Below are positions 1-11,925 of a stretch of 64,000 nucleotides of DNA, in pieces. The first letter of the stretch is position 1. Every line of letters starts with the position of its first letter. The notes beneath the pieces are model-generated. The model ran no database searches. It was not told the origin of the DNA and worked only from the letters and a program-made list of their open reading frames with translations. Where the stretch lies: contig NC_134360.1 in the NCBI RefSeq assembly GCF_048569485.1, forward strand, positions 182,826,796 to 182,890,795. The letters are read 5' to 3'. The DNA is from Anomaloglossus baeobatrachus (lineage: Eukaryota; Chordata; Amphibia; Anura; Aromobatidae). A program made the position numbers and the translations under genes.

Positions 1-1315
1 TTATTCCTATTCCAAAGAGGGAGATGCTACTGACTGTGAAAACTCTCGGACTATTGTGCTAATACCGCATACCAACAAAATATTACTGAAGATCCTTCAA
101 AGACGGCTACAGCCCTTACTTTGACAAAGAGCCGTCAGTGGAAAGAGCAGGATTTAAAAAAGTGAGGACAAGAGATGTAACTGCTAACATTAGATGAATA
201 GTGGAAAAGACCAAAGAATACAATTAACAGATCTATTTTTGCTTCGTCGACTATAGCAAAGCCTTTGACTGTGTTGATCATCTGGACTACCATGTAGGAT
301 ATTGGTGTGCCAAACCATCTGATCAGCCTAATTAGGAACATCGACCAAGTAGCAACAGTCTGAATGGAACATGGTGAGATGGCATGGTTCAAAGTAGAGC
401 GAGGTGTTAGACAAGACTACATCCTGTCACCATTTCTCTTTGGTTTATGTTCAGAAGTTATTTTCAGGAAGGCTGTATTTGACAAAAACGAAGGACTGAA
501 AATTGTTGGACAAATCATCAACAATCTTAAAAACACAGATGATACAACATTGATAGCAACAGGCAGAGATGGCATGTTGGAATGAAGGACTTATTACGGA
601 GTGTCAAGATGGAAAGCTCAAACATAGGACTCTTAATACAAAGAAGACAAACATATTGACTACTGTCAGGTATGACCGGGACACATTTGAGATGGATGGC
701 GATGAATTGGAAGTTGTAAAGGACTTCAACCTACTCTGATCAATGATCATTCAAGATACAGTGATGACACCAGATATCAATGGGAGAATATCTATTGACA
801 AATCAACAATGAAGTCACAAAACAAGGTCTTCAAATCAGGGAACATGTTACTACAAGTGAAGACATGGCTCGTAAATAGCCTGGTCTTTTCTGTAGTAAT
901 ATATGGATGTGAAACTGGATGATCAAGAAACAAGACAGAAAAAGAATCAAAGTCTTTGAAATGTGGTGCTGGAGAAGGATGTTATCAATACCATGGATGA
1001 GAAGGAGAACAAACAAATTAATTTTGGAACAAATTAAGCCAGACATGTTTCTCGAAGCAAAGATCACCAGGCTATGATTGCCAACTTTGGACACATCATG
1101 CAAAGAGAAAAATCACTTTAGAAGAACATCATGCTTGAAAGAATAGAAGAACAATTTGAAGAGCAAGACCAGCAACCCGATGGCTTGATACTATCAAGAT
1201 AATGGTGGCGAAGACACTGGTGGACCTCTCTAGGCTTGCGCAAGATCGATCTTCCTACAAAGCGTTCATCCATCAAGTTGCCATGGCTCAAGATCAAACA
1301 GAACGTCATTAAATA
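1..1315 (+). mobile_element. LINE (non-LTR retrotransposon) reverse-transcriptase remnant
   Basis: This is a decayed LINE ORF2. Conceptual reading shows reverse-transcriptase signatures in order: VDYSKAFDCVDH near 240-280, GVRQDYILSPFLFGL near 400-450, and NNLKNTDDTTLIATG near 520-570, which corresponds to the YADDT box with the Y altered. Near 1160-1310 follows the C-terminal tail of this family, with RPATRWLDTIKIMV and a final FIHQVA. The frame is broken by many stops and shifts, so it is non-functional. The left end lies outside the window. It belongs to the endonuclease-plus-RT LINE class; I cannot fix the clade without a search. Confidence 0.8.
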
Positions 1316-1624
1316 GTACTGTAATATTATACACTTAGTGAATACATATCAGTAAAACTCTTTATCTCACCCATTCTCTAAAAACGTCAGTCACTCAATA
1401 CGGAGTCATTTTATAAACTTCTATTACCGAAATCATACATTTTATAACTAAGATAAATTTAAGTATTAGAAGAGAGGAACAATCAAACCAAATTTCCAGT
1501 GAATACTGACAGCAGCATCTGTAAAATATAGGCACAGAAGTACAGATACCAAAAGCTACTGAGAGAGTAATGCAAATGTTGACCGGTGCCACTCATCTCA
1601 AGATACAATTGCAATCAAAACTAT

Positions 1625-1678
1625 TTAAAAGGGCTATTCCCATATCCAAGTTCCTTTCCCGTTATGTAGTAGGTGTAA

Positions 1679-1709
<31 letters not shown>

Positions 1710-2012
1710 AAATAACTTCAATGAGAAATGTAGTTTAGTTCTCCTGATATAACCATGTCTCTTACCTCATGTGTAGGGCATTGCAGCTTAGGTATCTATG
1801 ATTACAACCACAAGAGACTAACTAACTAACTTTTACTATATGAGTGGACGTAACCATGGATACCTAAGCTGCAATGCTCTGCACATGAGGTAAGAGACAT
1901 GGCTATATCAGGAGAACTATACTACATTTCTAATTGGAGGTATTTGCTAATATTATTATACCTACTACATATTGGGATATGATTTTGGAGATGGGAACAC
2001 TCATTTGACCTA
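1625..2012. repeat. Fold-back (inverted-repeat) element with an internal ATT microsatellite
   Basis: The two halves are reverse complements. The arm holding CTCCTGATATAACCATGTCT (about 1741-1760) is mirrored near 1890-1916, and the outer segment with a block like TTATGTAGTAGGTGT (about 1662) is mirrored near 1955-2000. The arms are about 190 bp with a short spacer near 1800-1850. The left arm alone carries an ATT-type microsatellite (about 1676-1709), which has expanded after the arms formed. There is no coding capacity. It is probably a non-autonomous DNA element or an inverted dimer; the family is not identified. Confidence 0.7.
1676..1709. repeat. (ATT)n microsatellite
   Basis: About eleven tandem ATT/TTA units lie inside the left arm of the fold-back element. 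The mirrored position in the right arm has only two or three units, so this is a local expansion. Confidence 0.95.
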
Positions 2013-2330
2013 CATTGTTAATTAGGTATATTAGCAAAATTTACAAACGTTCTACTGTATGCAATAAAAAAATCAAACAAGAATAATTTAAGTAGCTGAA
2101 CACCAATATTTTACCAAGTGGTTTCTCTAAATTGATCACAAAATGCCCCTTTTACTGACTTCTGCAGTGTCATAAATATTTAACTCTTTGGATAGAATTG
2201 CCCATAAGAATACAGTTTCAAATCAGGTGCTGCCTCAGGTGCAGCTGATACAGCTAATCAAGGGCTTCATTAGTTGTATGAGGTATGCTTGAGATAAAAC
2301 ACATCAAATATCTTGACTGGCTAGGGCTCT
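2013..2330. other. Unassigned spacer
   Basis: AT-rich sequence between the fold-back repeat and the Tc1 relict. I see no open frame, repeat or RNA signature in it. Confidence 0.5.
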
Positions 2331-2339
2331 ATTGAATGT

Positions 2340-3420
2340 AATGGTTGCATGTTAACTATGTTGAGAGACTGGTCCAAAAACGTAAGAGAATAGAATATTG
2401 CCTTGCACACCATGGAAGAGAATACAATAACGTAGCAAAATCATTAAATGTTCCTAAAGATACATTTGGAAGGATAGTCTGCAATTTCCTTGTTAAAAGG
2501 AGCACTGGATACAGTGCTGGGATGGGGCAGAAAGAGGGTGCTATCACCAGCCGTCACCAGATTTGTTGAGTAGGCAGGTGGTCATAAATCCTTGAGTGAC
2601 TGCAAAAGACCTGCAGTAAAATATGGTGACAGTAAGTACTTAAGTTTTAGTTTTCACAATAACAAGCATACTAAACGCTGAAGGTATACTTGCCTGAACA
2701 GCAAGGCGTACACCTCTAATAACCCAAAAGGAGCTTTAACTGGCTCAAAACCAAATCAATAAGTCACAAATGTTCTAGGAATCTTTTCTGTGTAGTGATG
2801 AAACAAAACTGGAACTTTTATGGTCTAAGGATCAGCAGTATGTCTGGAGGAGGAAGAATGAATCCTACACTAAAAGAACACCCTGCCTAAAGGTGGGTGT
2901 CTGGAAGTGGCTTGGTGATGCTCTCGGACTGATTTACTCGCCCTGCACTGAAAACATGCAGCTTGTGTAGGTCAAGATGGATTCTATCAAGTATAGGGAA
3001 ATCATAGGAGAAAATGTCATGGCTTTTGTGGGAAAGCTGGATTGTCCAAAAGGACAATATTCTCAAGTATACTTTAAAGTCCACCAAACTATGGTTTCAG
3101 AAGAAGTCTGAGAGGATGTTGAAGTGGCCATCATATTCACATATCTTAACCCTCTTAGAAAATCTTTGATGGGATTTGAAGAAAGCTACTTTAGCACACA
3201 AACCCAAAAATATTATTAAACTATAAGCCACTGCCCATGAGGAATGAACTAAAATTCATCAAAAACAGTGCCGGAAGCTGGTGTTTGGTTATGTATCCCA
3301 TTTGCAACAGGTCATAACAGCCAGGGATGCTCCACCTAGTACTAAATCCCCTTTCAGGAAAAGGTTGAATAATTTAGAAACTAGTCATTAAAAGTGTAAT
3401 TTCGTGTTGAATTTTCAGAA
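2340..3420 (+). pseudogene. Tc1-like DNA transposase relict
   Basis: This is a badly decayed Tc1/mariner transposase. At 2345-2569 a 74-residue frame carries a helix-turn-helix-like N-terminus (YNNVAKSLNVPKDTFGRIV, the paired-type DNA-binding region). At about 2790-2860 the catalytic block SDETKLELL and YVWRRKNES are readable. Near 3120-3320 the tail resembles the Tc1 C-terminus (a degraded IENLW block, then EEWTKIH and KLVFGYVSHLQQV). Several frame changes and stops separate the blocks. It is older than the other Tc1 copies in the window, which still match known transposases over long stretches. Confidence 0.75.
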
Positions 3421-4820
3421 ACTACTTATATTAATTGTTGATATCTCTACTTGCTATTAAAATTTTACTTGATTTACTGGTTTATTGAAAACATCAGAAT
3501 TTTTTAAAAATATTGTTAAAACAACTAATTTTATAGTTGTACGGCTGAAAGAAATTCAACAAAATGTGGTGATACGAAGGAAGGTAAAAATTCCATGTCT
3601 CAGGTGCTAATTGCCCCGGACAAGGAGAAAAAAAATCAGTCCTGACCCCAAATATGATATCAGACTAGTTCTCTGGATCAACGCACCATTGAGGAATCTA
3701 GTACACATAGATTGTGATATACTATTTATTAAAAAATGGCGCCCAGACAAAAACTTGTTCATTGGGGTTGAATATTTTTTTTTACAATTGTATCTCAAGC
3801 CAAGAGGTAAGTCATAGAATGATGTATCTGTTCTGAACCCCAGACATAAAAGAAGAAAGTCTCTATAGACTTCAAGACAGTACTTTCAATAATGTTGTAT
3901 ATCTGAGAGGACATGTAATCCTAGCAAGAAATACTCAGTCGTGCAGATAAGTAACACAGAATTATGGAAAATTGTGTTTTCTGTAAAGAACTTGTACAAT
4001 ATTCTGTAATAAATATACTATTGAAAGGTTCAACTGAGGAAGAAAATCTGTGAAGAGTGATATTCTTACCTTGTTTTTTACAGAGTTTGCCTGTTCACAA
4101 ATATCCAAGGTCAGGTTCTCACAGCTATTCGTTAACACAGAGAGCAGTCTTATAAGTGATGCAGGTATGGAGCTTTGGGAGTGGTCACCCATCTATAATG
4201 TCTTGAAGTATGTTCTATGTAATGTTTGTAAGTTAGATGACAGATCCCTATTATTGTGTTCCGTGTAAAGATAAATCCATGTGAAGGACCCCATGGTGAG
4301 CAGAAAGAGGAAACATGCGAAACAGGAGACTTAAATTGGAATTCACAACATTGTTTGTGAAGAGGAAGAACATCAAAAAAGTATTAGGTTTACAAAAAAG
4401 CTAAAGGAGGTAATAAATTTATAAAATGGGTTGTCCCACCCCTAGAAATTATGGCCATGGTGCCTCATACAGTAAATAAAAAAAGGAATGAAAGATTAAA
4501 TATTTACTATCTAAAAGTGTGCCTTCTTTTCACCACAAGTGCCAAAGGTCTGTAGTAGTTTGTTTACCTCGGTATGGCATGTTATACAAGGACAAATGAC
4601 TATACCCCCAGCTGGCTACAAGCACAGCCTGCCACCATAGCTGATATGTGTCCATCGGGTACACATTATTGCACTGCTGAGGTGTAGAGGAACATAGCCC
4701 TGACAATAATGGTACAAAGACGAAATGTACCTCCAATGTTAGGAACTCATCAGAGATTCCTGTCGTTGCTCATGTACTATTAACCTAAACAATTACCTTA
4801 AAAATCTGATTGATACATAG
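3421..4820. other. No identifiable gene
   Basis: Short open frames at 3607-3817, 4050-4268 and 4530-4736 show no recognisable domain, no codon bias and no convincing splice context. A poly-T run near 3776 and AT-rich spacers fill the rest. Confidence 0.5.
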
Positions 4821-4826
4821 TAGAAG

Positions 4827-5117
4827 GAAGGGCTTCTACTTTTTTATTGATGGCCTATCCTCGATATAGGACAATAATATCTCATTGGTGGGGTCAACTG
4901 TTACCGGCGCTTGTTCTCAAATGCTGCTACAACACAGCAGTTCCGTTATTCCTGTAGTGGCCATAGCTAGGTAGTGTAAATCAACCCCCTATACACATGA
5001 ATAGGAATAAACTCTGTAGTACCCAGCCTCGGCCAGTATAGTCTTGTTGGAGCGGTCAGCTTCCATATGGTTCCAGATGTTGTCGGCCATCAATAAAAAA
5101 GTAGTGGCCAACCTCTT
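4827..5117. repeat. Short terminal-inverted-repeat element
   Basis: The left end (CTTCTACTTTTTTATTGATGG) is the reverse complement of the right end (CCATCAATAAAAAAGTAGTGG), with about 250 bp of non-coding sequence between, including a GGCCTATCCTCGATATAGGA stem. It is a non-autonomous dispersed repeat, probably a DNA-transposon derivative. Family not determined. Confidence 0.65.
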
Positions 5118-5519
5118 TAAAATGAAAAGAGCCAGAATCTGTAGAATAAGTTATATCAATATTAGAAGATACTGAAATGTTCAATATTTTTTTATTATTA
5201 TAAGGTTTTATGTTCAACTTTGTGACAACCTAATATGGCAAACTAAAAATGTCTGTTAGAGGGGCAATATAATTGATTCTCCAAGTGGAAATAGACAAGG
5301 AATCCTTCATAGGTTGGGGGGTTGCAGCAGCTCTGGTGGAAGTGAGGTAGCAGAGGGGTCATTACAAACTTATTGAGCGAGACCATAAACAGTTTAGTTG
5401 GAATATGGCTGGAGTATGCATATTGCATACTTGAGGTCTTGTGACTGCCTGCTCCCAGCCTGGAGAACCCTCACACCATTTAACACTCCCAATGTGAGGA
5501 TTCACATGGCTGCAGTCAC

Positions 5520-5870
5520 ATAGCGTAACAGCAGACTTGCAGGTTAAGACTGGAGAGCAGCTTTGAGGATGGACTGGAGAAATGTGAGAGTGTTAGCTGG
5601 AAGGCCACTGATTAGGATATTGCAGTAGTCAAGATAGGAAATGATGAGGGCATACATTGACATTTTAGTAGAATCAGGGTTGAGGTAAGGAAGGATTTTA
5701 GAAATATTTTCAGTTGGAGGTGAACAGATGTGGCGAGGGCTTAGATGTGTGGCTTAAAGGAAAGGGAAAAGTAAAGTTTCTTCTGAGACAGCAGACCTCC
5801 GGTATAGTGGAAAGCGGGATATCATTTATTGTGATAGATTAGCTGCATCTAGTATTTTGTATGACCTCCA
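5520..5870 (-). mobile_element. LINE 3' fragment (CR1/Rex-like)
   Basis: The minus strand encodes the signature of the C-terminal part of CR1/Rex/Jockey-type LINE reverse transcriptases: at about 5600-5660 it reads MYALIISYLDYCNILIS, the conserved ISxLDYCNxLL block. The flanking sequence keeps the typical spacing of this module but has internal stops. It is a 5'-truncated, dead copy; the remaining ORF2 is absent. Confidence 0.75.
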
Positions 5871-6006
5871 TAATTATTAAGGAGAGCACCAAGACATGGT
5901 ACGAACAAGCTGGCAACATATTGCAACATGTATCTTTTTCCATTCATTAAGAAAGACCTTATTTAGAGCCTGGACAGCATCAAGCACCAAGCCTACTTGG
6001 TGCTCT

Positions 6007-7134
6007 TGTGACGCCCTGGCCTATCAGGTCGTCACAGGGTATTGGGCAATCTGCCCTTCTGCACAGTATCCACATCCTCCTTGGTTACAGATCTCTGTTC
6101 TTTGGTGTTGCTAAGATCAGAGCCAGTCAAAACCCTAGGAACACTTTGCACCACACCCACCTGAAGGGCCTGAAGGGAATAGGGCCGCCCATTTGGGGGG
6201 TCGGTTGGGGAACGTGAAAAGTGACAGGAGAAGGGAAAAAGAATTGGATGGAGTAGGAGTGTGGAGTGGTGACTCTCGGAGGGAGAGGTCACCGGTTTGG
6301 CACAGGGCTCCTGAAGACTACTAGGTGGCAGACGTTGGTTTGGGCCTGGTAGGAGCTGGAACCCCGGTCGCAGGGGATCGTGTCAAGGGGCATGGATTGC
6401 CGAGGAGGGCAGCCGGCGGCCTTCAGCCATCTCCGGGCAGGGGCCAGGACACGACGGGGTACGCGGACCCTAGGCTGGGAAGTAGCTTCAAGCGTCGTGG
6501 TAATTACCCAATAGAGTGAAGTCTTCAAGATTCATCCCTCACCCACTCCAAATTCGGGGTACTAGCGCAACGAGCATATAGGACTTTTCCCAAAACACAG
6601 TCCATCAAATCCCAAGCGTGAACCCTGAGAGCAAGCTCACTCCGTTAGCCATACGGGTGGCGGGACCCGATTAGTTCCACACAGTTAAGAAGGTGCCACG
6701 GAAAAGGCCACAGGCGAACAAGCAACACCAAGGGCACAGATCTAAGCGTGCTCCCTCCTTGCTGCAGCGGTGCTCAGAATTCTGGTTTACAAGCTGTCGG
6801 TGTCAGTATTCTTGGACTGAGTGAGTACGCAGAAACCCTTTCCTTTCCCAATGGCACCCCATCACTACCACCACTGGGCCCCGGGACACCCCCCCCCTAC
6901 CCACGGAGGGGTTAGACACCTTGCTGCCATACCACCGCCACCGGCCTCCCCCAACAGCAGCGGTGGTACTGCATCTTACCACGCACCGTGGGTGGCGTCA
7001 TGAACTTCTAACTCCCCTGTACATATTCCCCTTTTTAAATTCGAGTGTCCGCATGAACCCCCGAGTCCGGAGACCCCTTGAGCCACCGCGGTTCCGGATC
7101 GGAGCGGCTTGGCCACTGACACGGGGGCGGTACA
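6007..7134. mobile_element. Solo LTR of a non-autonomous LTR-retrotransposon family (copy 1)
   Basis: It starts TGTGACGCCCTGG and ends GGTACA, so it has TG...CA boundaries. It is flanked by the 4-bp duplication CTCT (6003-6006 and 7135-7138). Its right half keeps the blocks shared with the other copies of this window (the ACGGAGGGG, AGCAGCGGTGGT and CGTGGGTGGCGTCA motifs). No internal region remains, so this is a recombination product. Compared with 40301-41538 and 49926-50983 it is a divergent, older member of the family. Confidence 0.75.
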
Positions 7135-7258
7135 CTCTCCTTAAAAAATTATAAAGGCCATACAAAATCCTAGATGCAGTAGTTTTGATGTGGAGTGCAC
7201 TCAGTTTTTGAATCAAGTAATTTGAGTAAAACTGAAGATTTTATAATGAAAGTTTCTG

Positions 7259-8571
7259 TATTTTTCGTTTTATAAGACGCACCTGATTATAAAAGTACAC
7301 CAAATTTAGAGCTAAAAACAGGTTAAAAAAATGGGGTCTGTTTTATAATCCGGTGGTGTCTTACTGGATGGTGCATCGGCGGTGGTGGAGCGGGGTCACA
7401 GGAGGCAGTGGGGGTTGTAGAGCAGGTCGATGCAGCGGGCAGTGCAGAGGGGGACCCAGATGCTCACTGTGGCGCTGAACTACGGTGCTGTGCTGGGGTG
7501 GCCAGCGTTGCTGTGTGCTGGGTCGGCTGGTGCTGCTGTGTGCTGGGGTGGCTAACACTGCTGTGTGCTGATGCTCGCTGCGGGCAGCGAGGCTTTGTGT
7601 AGCGGCTTCTGCTGTAGTGGGCTCATGCTCACTGCGGGCAGAGAGGCACTGGCCATTCTGAAGATGTCGGCGGTGTGGGCTTCAAAGAAATGGTGGCTGG
7701 AGTCAGCGCTTTCGCAGATGAGAGCTTGAGCCAAGAGCTCAATCTGCGCACAAGCCGACTATGGGCGCCATCATTTGAAGAACTTACCACTGACATCTTC
7801 GGAATGGCCAGTGCCTTTCTGCCCACAGCGGGCACCAGCCCACTGCAGCAGCAGCCGCTACACAGAGCCTCGCTGCCCGCCCGCCTCACAGAGCCTTTCT
7901 GCCCACCCGCCGTACAAAGGCTTGCTGCCCACCCGCCGTACAAAGGCTTGCTGCCCACCCACCGCACAGAGCAGCACCCACAGCACAGTACACAGCATGG
8001 TCCAGCCTCTAGTGACCCCTCTTCACCACACCTCAGTAAGCTACATTAGGATTTAAAGACGCACCTCTAATTTTCCTCTCAAATTTTTGGGAGTTAGGCT
8101 ATGTTCACACTAGAAAAATGATTTTTCTTAAGAAATTTCTTAAGAAATTTCTTAAGAGTGAAGGATTAGTGCACCTGCGTTAAAAAACGCACCAAAAACG
8201 CACCTGCGTTTTTGCCGCGTTTTCGGTGCGTTTATGGTGCGTTTTCGGTGCGTTTTTGGTGCGTTTTTACCGCTGGTTGCTTCCTGCGTTATTGTGCCAA
8301 TTATCTATGGCAAAAAACGCAGTTAGCTGCAGAAAAGAAGTGACATGCTCATTCTTTTTCTTAAGAAAATCTACTGAAAGAATTTTCTTAAGAAAAAAAC
8401 GCAGTGTGTGCACAGCTAATTTTTTTTGCCATAGGTTTTGCTGGGGAATGTCTGCAGAAAGGTTACAAGAATTTCTCAAGAAATTTCTGCAGCAAAAACG
8501 GACCCAAAACGCAGGTAAAAAACGCAGTGTGTGAACATAGCCTAAAAGTGTGTTTTATAATCCGAAAAATA
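7259..8571. mobile_element. Non-autonomous inverted-repeat element (TATTTTTCG family), interrupted
   Basis: The ends read TATTTTTCGTTTTATAAGACG at left and TTTTATAATCCGAAAAATA at right, the same termini as the element at 29257-29787. The interior (7370-8050) is GC-rich and holds an internal inverted repeat around GAAGATGTC (7658) and GACATCTTCGGAATGGCC (7792), plus a short tandem of a CGTACAAAGGCTTGCTGCCC unit (7911-7955). Open frames here (up to 124 codons) have no domain and are by-products of the GC-rich repeat. A second element is inserted at 8097-8542. Confidence 0.75.
8097..8542. mobile_element. MITE nested in the TATTTTTCG element
   Basis: Termini GGCTATGTTCACAC and GTGTGAACATAGCC are perfect inverted repeats flanked by TA on both sides, as expected for a TA-targeting (Tc1/mariner-type) MITE. 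The inside has a purine-free CTTAAGAAATTT repeat (8126-8155) and a variable tandem built on GGTGCGTTTTT (about 8170-8270). No coding potential; a 102-codon frame over it is incidental. Confidence 0.8.
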
Positions 8572-8856
8572 TATATCTTGTTAACCTTATTTTCATGTTA
8601 TGGATTAAAAAATATTCAATGAAACTCAGTCTTGTCAAAATTATGGACATTGTTCTTAAGTTCAGTGAGATATTGATTAAAATCTTACTTTTCAAAGGGG
8701 GTGTACTCATTTAAGCTGAGCACTGTATATGTATTAGACTATGGCCATATTGAAATGTGTGTCTTTAATTTGTGCATTTGTTTTTTTGCACTTATACTTG
8801 TGTTTTAGTTATGTTTTATAATTGCTTTTAAATCAGGGTAAATGCAACAAACAGAC
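8572..8856. other. Unassigned spacer
   Basis: AT-rich sequence between two insertions. I see no gene or repeat boundary in it. Confidence 0.4.
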
Positions 8857-8871
8857 CATTCATTATAATGG

Positions 8872-9229
8872 CATAGTTAGAAAAATCCAGCAACCAAGTC
8901 CATGGAAAAATCTTCATTAAAACTTCATTTTTTATTTATCAAAACTTATAAAACAGTCCATGTTATTACAACTGCCCCACTAGAGGACGCGTTTCGAACG
9001 ACGGTCGTTCGAAACGTGTCCTCTAGTCGGGCAGTTGTAATAACATGGACTGTTTTATAAGTTTTGATAAATAAAAAATGAAGTTTTAATGAAGATTTTT
9101 CCATGGACTTGGTTGCTGGATTTTTCTAACTATGACATGAGTTCTGCTACCTTCCTTTCCGTGCACGGTCCTGGATAAGCGGTCTCCGGCAAGAAGCAGG
9201 TGAGCTGGACAAAGTGATTTGTTGTGTTG
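8872..9229. mobile_element. Palindromic insertion (inverted dimer) with 15-bp target duplication
   Basis: Two ~130-bp arms are near-perfect reverse complements about a centre at about 9000 (TTCGAACGAC / GTCGTTCGAA). The right arm alone continues with a ~93-bp tail (9137-9229). The whole is bracketed by the direct repeat CATTCATTATAATGG at 8857-8871 and 9230-9244. Each arm reads outward from a GAAACG block to an AATAAA-rich stretch, like the other hammerhead-related elements in this window, although the CTGATGA half of the motif is lost at the palindrome centre. The long duplication argues for target-primed or similar retro-integration rather than cut-and-paste. Confidence 0.8.
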
Positions 9230-9244
9230 CATTCATTATAATGG

Positions 9245-9683
9245 GTATTTACAGCTTTATCTACAATGGTTACTGATTTCCTCATTCCTTCAGATTAGTA
9301 GAAATCACATCGACGTTACAATCACACAGTAAAATGCAGCCCTCACGTTTTGTGACTAGTATGTGGAATGAACATGTAATGAATACACAGAAGTTGATGT
9401 TGAGGACTTTCCCTTCCAAAAACAACTATTCAAAGAAAAACCTGTTATATGGAATTTAAAATAATTTTTAGAAAAATGTTTGGTTTGCTAAAATGGAGAA
9501 ATGCAATACCTAGTAGTAAAGTAATGTTTTCTTTGTTTGTAAATGTATCATGTATCATAGCCGTATGTGAGAACAAATGCTGTTTAAAGCACGATATTAG
9601 AATATGTCTAAATATAATGGTATATCAATTCATTTTTCCATCAATAATGTATCATAAGGTATGGAGACTAACACCATAGAGAC
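9245..9683. other. No identifiable gene
   Basis: A 76-codon frame at 9449-9679 has no domain similarity that I recognise. Composition is ordinary AT-rich intergenic. Confidence 0.45.
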
Positions 9684-9686
9684 TAA

Positions 9687-10276
9687 GGGGTACTTTGCAC
9701 GTTGCGAGTTGCGACATCGCTACTGCGATATCGTCGGGGTCAAATCGAAAGTGAAGCACATCCGGCGCCGGTACCGACGTCGCAACGTGTAAAGCCTAGA
9801 TGCGCCGATAAACGATCGCAAAAGCATCGAAAATCGGTGATCTGTGTAGTGTCGGTCATTTTCACAATGTCGCACCAATAGGAGATACGATGTTGTTCCT
9901 CGTTCCTGTGGCAGCACACATCGCTGTGTGTGAAGCTGCAGGAGCGAGGAACATCTCCTTACCTACCTCCACCGGCTATGCGGAAGGAAGGAGGTGGGCG
10001 GGATGTTTACGTCCCACTCATCTCTACCCCTCCGCTTCTATTGACCGCCTGCCGTGTGACGTCGCTGTGACGCCGCACAACCCGCCCCCCTTAGGAAGGA
10101 GGCGGGTCGCCGGCCAGAGCGACGTTGCAGGGCAGGTAAGTGCGTGTGAAGCTGCCATAGCGATAATGTTCACTACGGCAGCTATCACAAGATATCGCAT
10201 GTGCGACGGGGGCGGGTACTATCGCGCTCGGCATCGCTAGCCGATGCTAGCGATGTCGCAACGTGCAAAGTACCCC
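9687..10276. mobile_element. Harbinger-type MITE, family A (copy 1)
   Basis: Termini GGGGTACTTTGCACGTTGCG and its reverse complement CGCAACGTGCAAAGTACCCC are flanked by the trinucleotide TAA on both sides (9684-9686, 10277-10279). A TWA target duplication is the hallmark of PIF/Harbinger elements. The inside is CpG-rich with a conserved core (CCCCTCCGCTTCTATTG, GGAAGGAGGCGGGTCG) shared with the other MITEs listed. The 116-codon frame at 9890-10240 is an accident of this core and recurs in the other copies only in fragments. Confidence 0.85.
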
Positions 10277-10514
10277 TAACACCTAAGATACACATAAAGA
10301 TTAATTAGCATTCTAAATATCTTTATTCATTCATAATAAAATACAGTATATAGTCGTATATTAAAAAAGGCAATTGAGTCCCACTCAGAAGGAAATAAAA
10401 AAATCAAAATGTAAAAAAGTAGAACATGGGTGCAGCAACAACTGTAGACCGATCCCAATTCATTTTTTATTTATTTTAATTACTTTTATAGTATCGTCAT
10501 ATTCCACAGAGCTT

Positions 10515-10640
10515 TACTGACATCATCATCACTGTTCCCATTGGGGCTCACAATCTAAATCCACTAACTGTATTGTCTATGGAGTCTCTGCGTACTTGGA
10601 GGAAACCTATGGAAACATAGGGAGAACATGCATACTCTTT
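10515..10640 (+). repeat. Dispersed SINE-like repeat
   Basis: It contains the blocks CATTGGGGCTCACAATCTAAAT and GGGAGAACATGCA with intervening ATGGAGTCTCTGCGTACTTGGAGG. A partial copy in the opposite orientation lies at 29150-29256 (GATTGTGAGCCCCAATGGGG). It is a short interspersed element or a LINE 3' tail of unknown family. Confidence 0.6.
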
Positions 10641-11425
10641 GCAGATGATGTTCTTGGTATAATTGAATCCTGTCTTATGTCTAGAAAATGAGATGCGGGT
10701 GTATGGTCGGCCATTAACCGTTATGTGATACAGAAGTCACTGTGTGCTCTATTAGACATTTTTATGGGCCAAATACATCTATTTTAGCTATCAAAATGTG
10801 ATCTACTGTGTCTTGGTACTCACTTCAAATAGACATATACGGTCAAAATTAATGTCTGATGGAGCACACTGTGACTCCATCTGCATCATTGCAGTCAATG
10901 GCCCCATCAGCGCAATTGCCGGAATCCATTTTCCAGGGCTTCAAACATAAAGCAATATTTAAAGGCAGGGCTGCCATCAGGACATTACAACTATGACTGG
11001 TGTACCGGGCCCGGTGAAGAAAGGAGGGCCCGGGGTCATTGCTTAGCTTTATTAAGCCCCGGCCAGGCCCTCCTCTTCACCGGGCCCCAGTCACAGCCGC
11101 AGCAGAGGGGCCCAGCAGTGTTGCATCAGCCACTACACGCGCAGATAAATTGCTTGCAAAGCCTTTCTAGGGCATTGCATGCAAATTAGCCTTGTGGCCG
11201 GAAGCAAGGTGAGTGGAGCAGAGCAGGGAGGCGGCGCATCATTCCGCGGCCCACCGTGATGAGGTCATCACTCTCCAACCTCATCACAATGCTGCTGGCA
11301 ACGCGGAGATGGCAAGGACATGGCATTTGGTGGGGAATGGTAGGCGCTCCTTGAGCTGAAGATCCCCGGGGGTGGTGGCTGCTCAGAGAGGATGCCACGC
11401 GATGTGGAAGCTGGGAAGGGTGGGA
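10641..11425. other. No identifiable gene
   Basis: Spacer with a GC-rich inverted pair around 11003-11090 (GGGCCCGGTGAAGAAAGGAGG and CCTCCTCTTCACCGGGCCC) that looks like one more fold-back repeat. No coding evidence. Confidence 0.5.
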
Positions 11426-11429
11426 AGGG

Positions 11430-11889
11430 AATATATACAAGAAGGAGGACATATATACCAGGAGGGAGACAAAATCAAGGATAGGGACATTATACCAGAA
11501 TGTGCACTGGAGGGGAATATATATACGCATCAGGAGGGGCCCTGGAAGGAGACATATATACAAGAAGGAGGCCATATATACCAGGAAGGGGACAATAACC
11601 AGGATGGGGACATTATACCAGAATGTGCCCAAGAGGGGATATGTATACACCAGTAGGGACCCTGGAAGGGGACATATAATGATATACAAGAAGAAGGACA
11701 TATATACAAGGAAAGGGATAAAAACCAGGATGGGGACATATATACCAGGATGTGCCCAGCAGGGGGATATATACACCAGTAAAAGCCTAGGAAGGGAAAA
11801 TATATACCATAAAGGGAACAAAAACCAGGATGGGGACCTATATACCAGACCAGAGTGTGTACAGGAGGGGGATATACATACCAGGATGG

Positions 11890-11925
<36 letters not shown>

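Noticed and set aside
7675-8056. Overlapping 93- and 124-codon frames
   Set aside because: GC-rich interior of a non-autonomous element with short tandem repeats; no recognisable protein.
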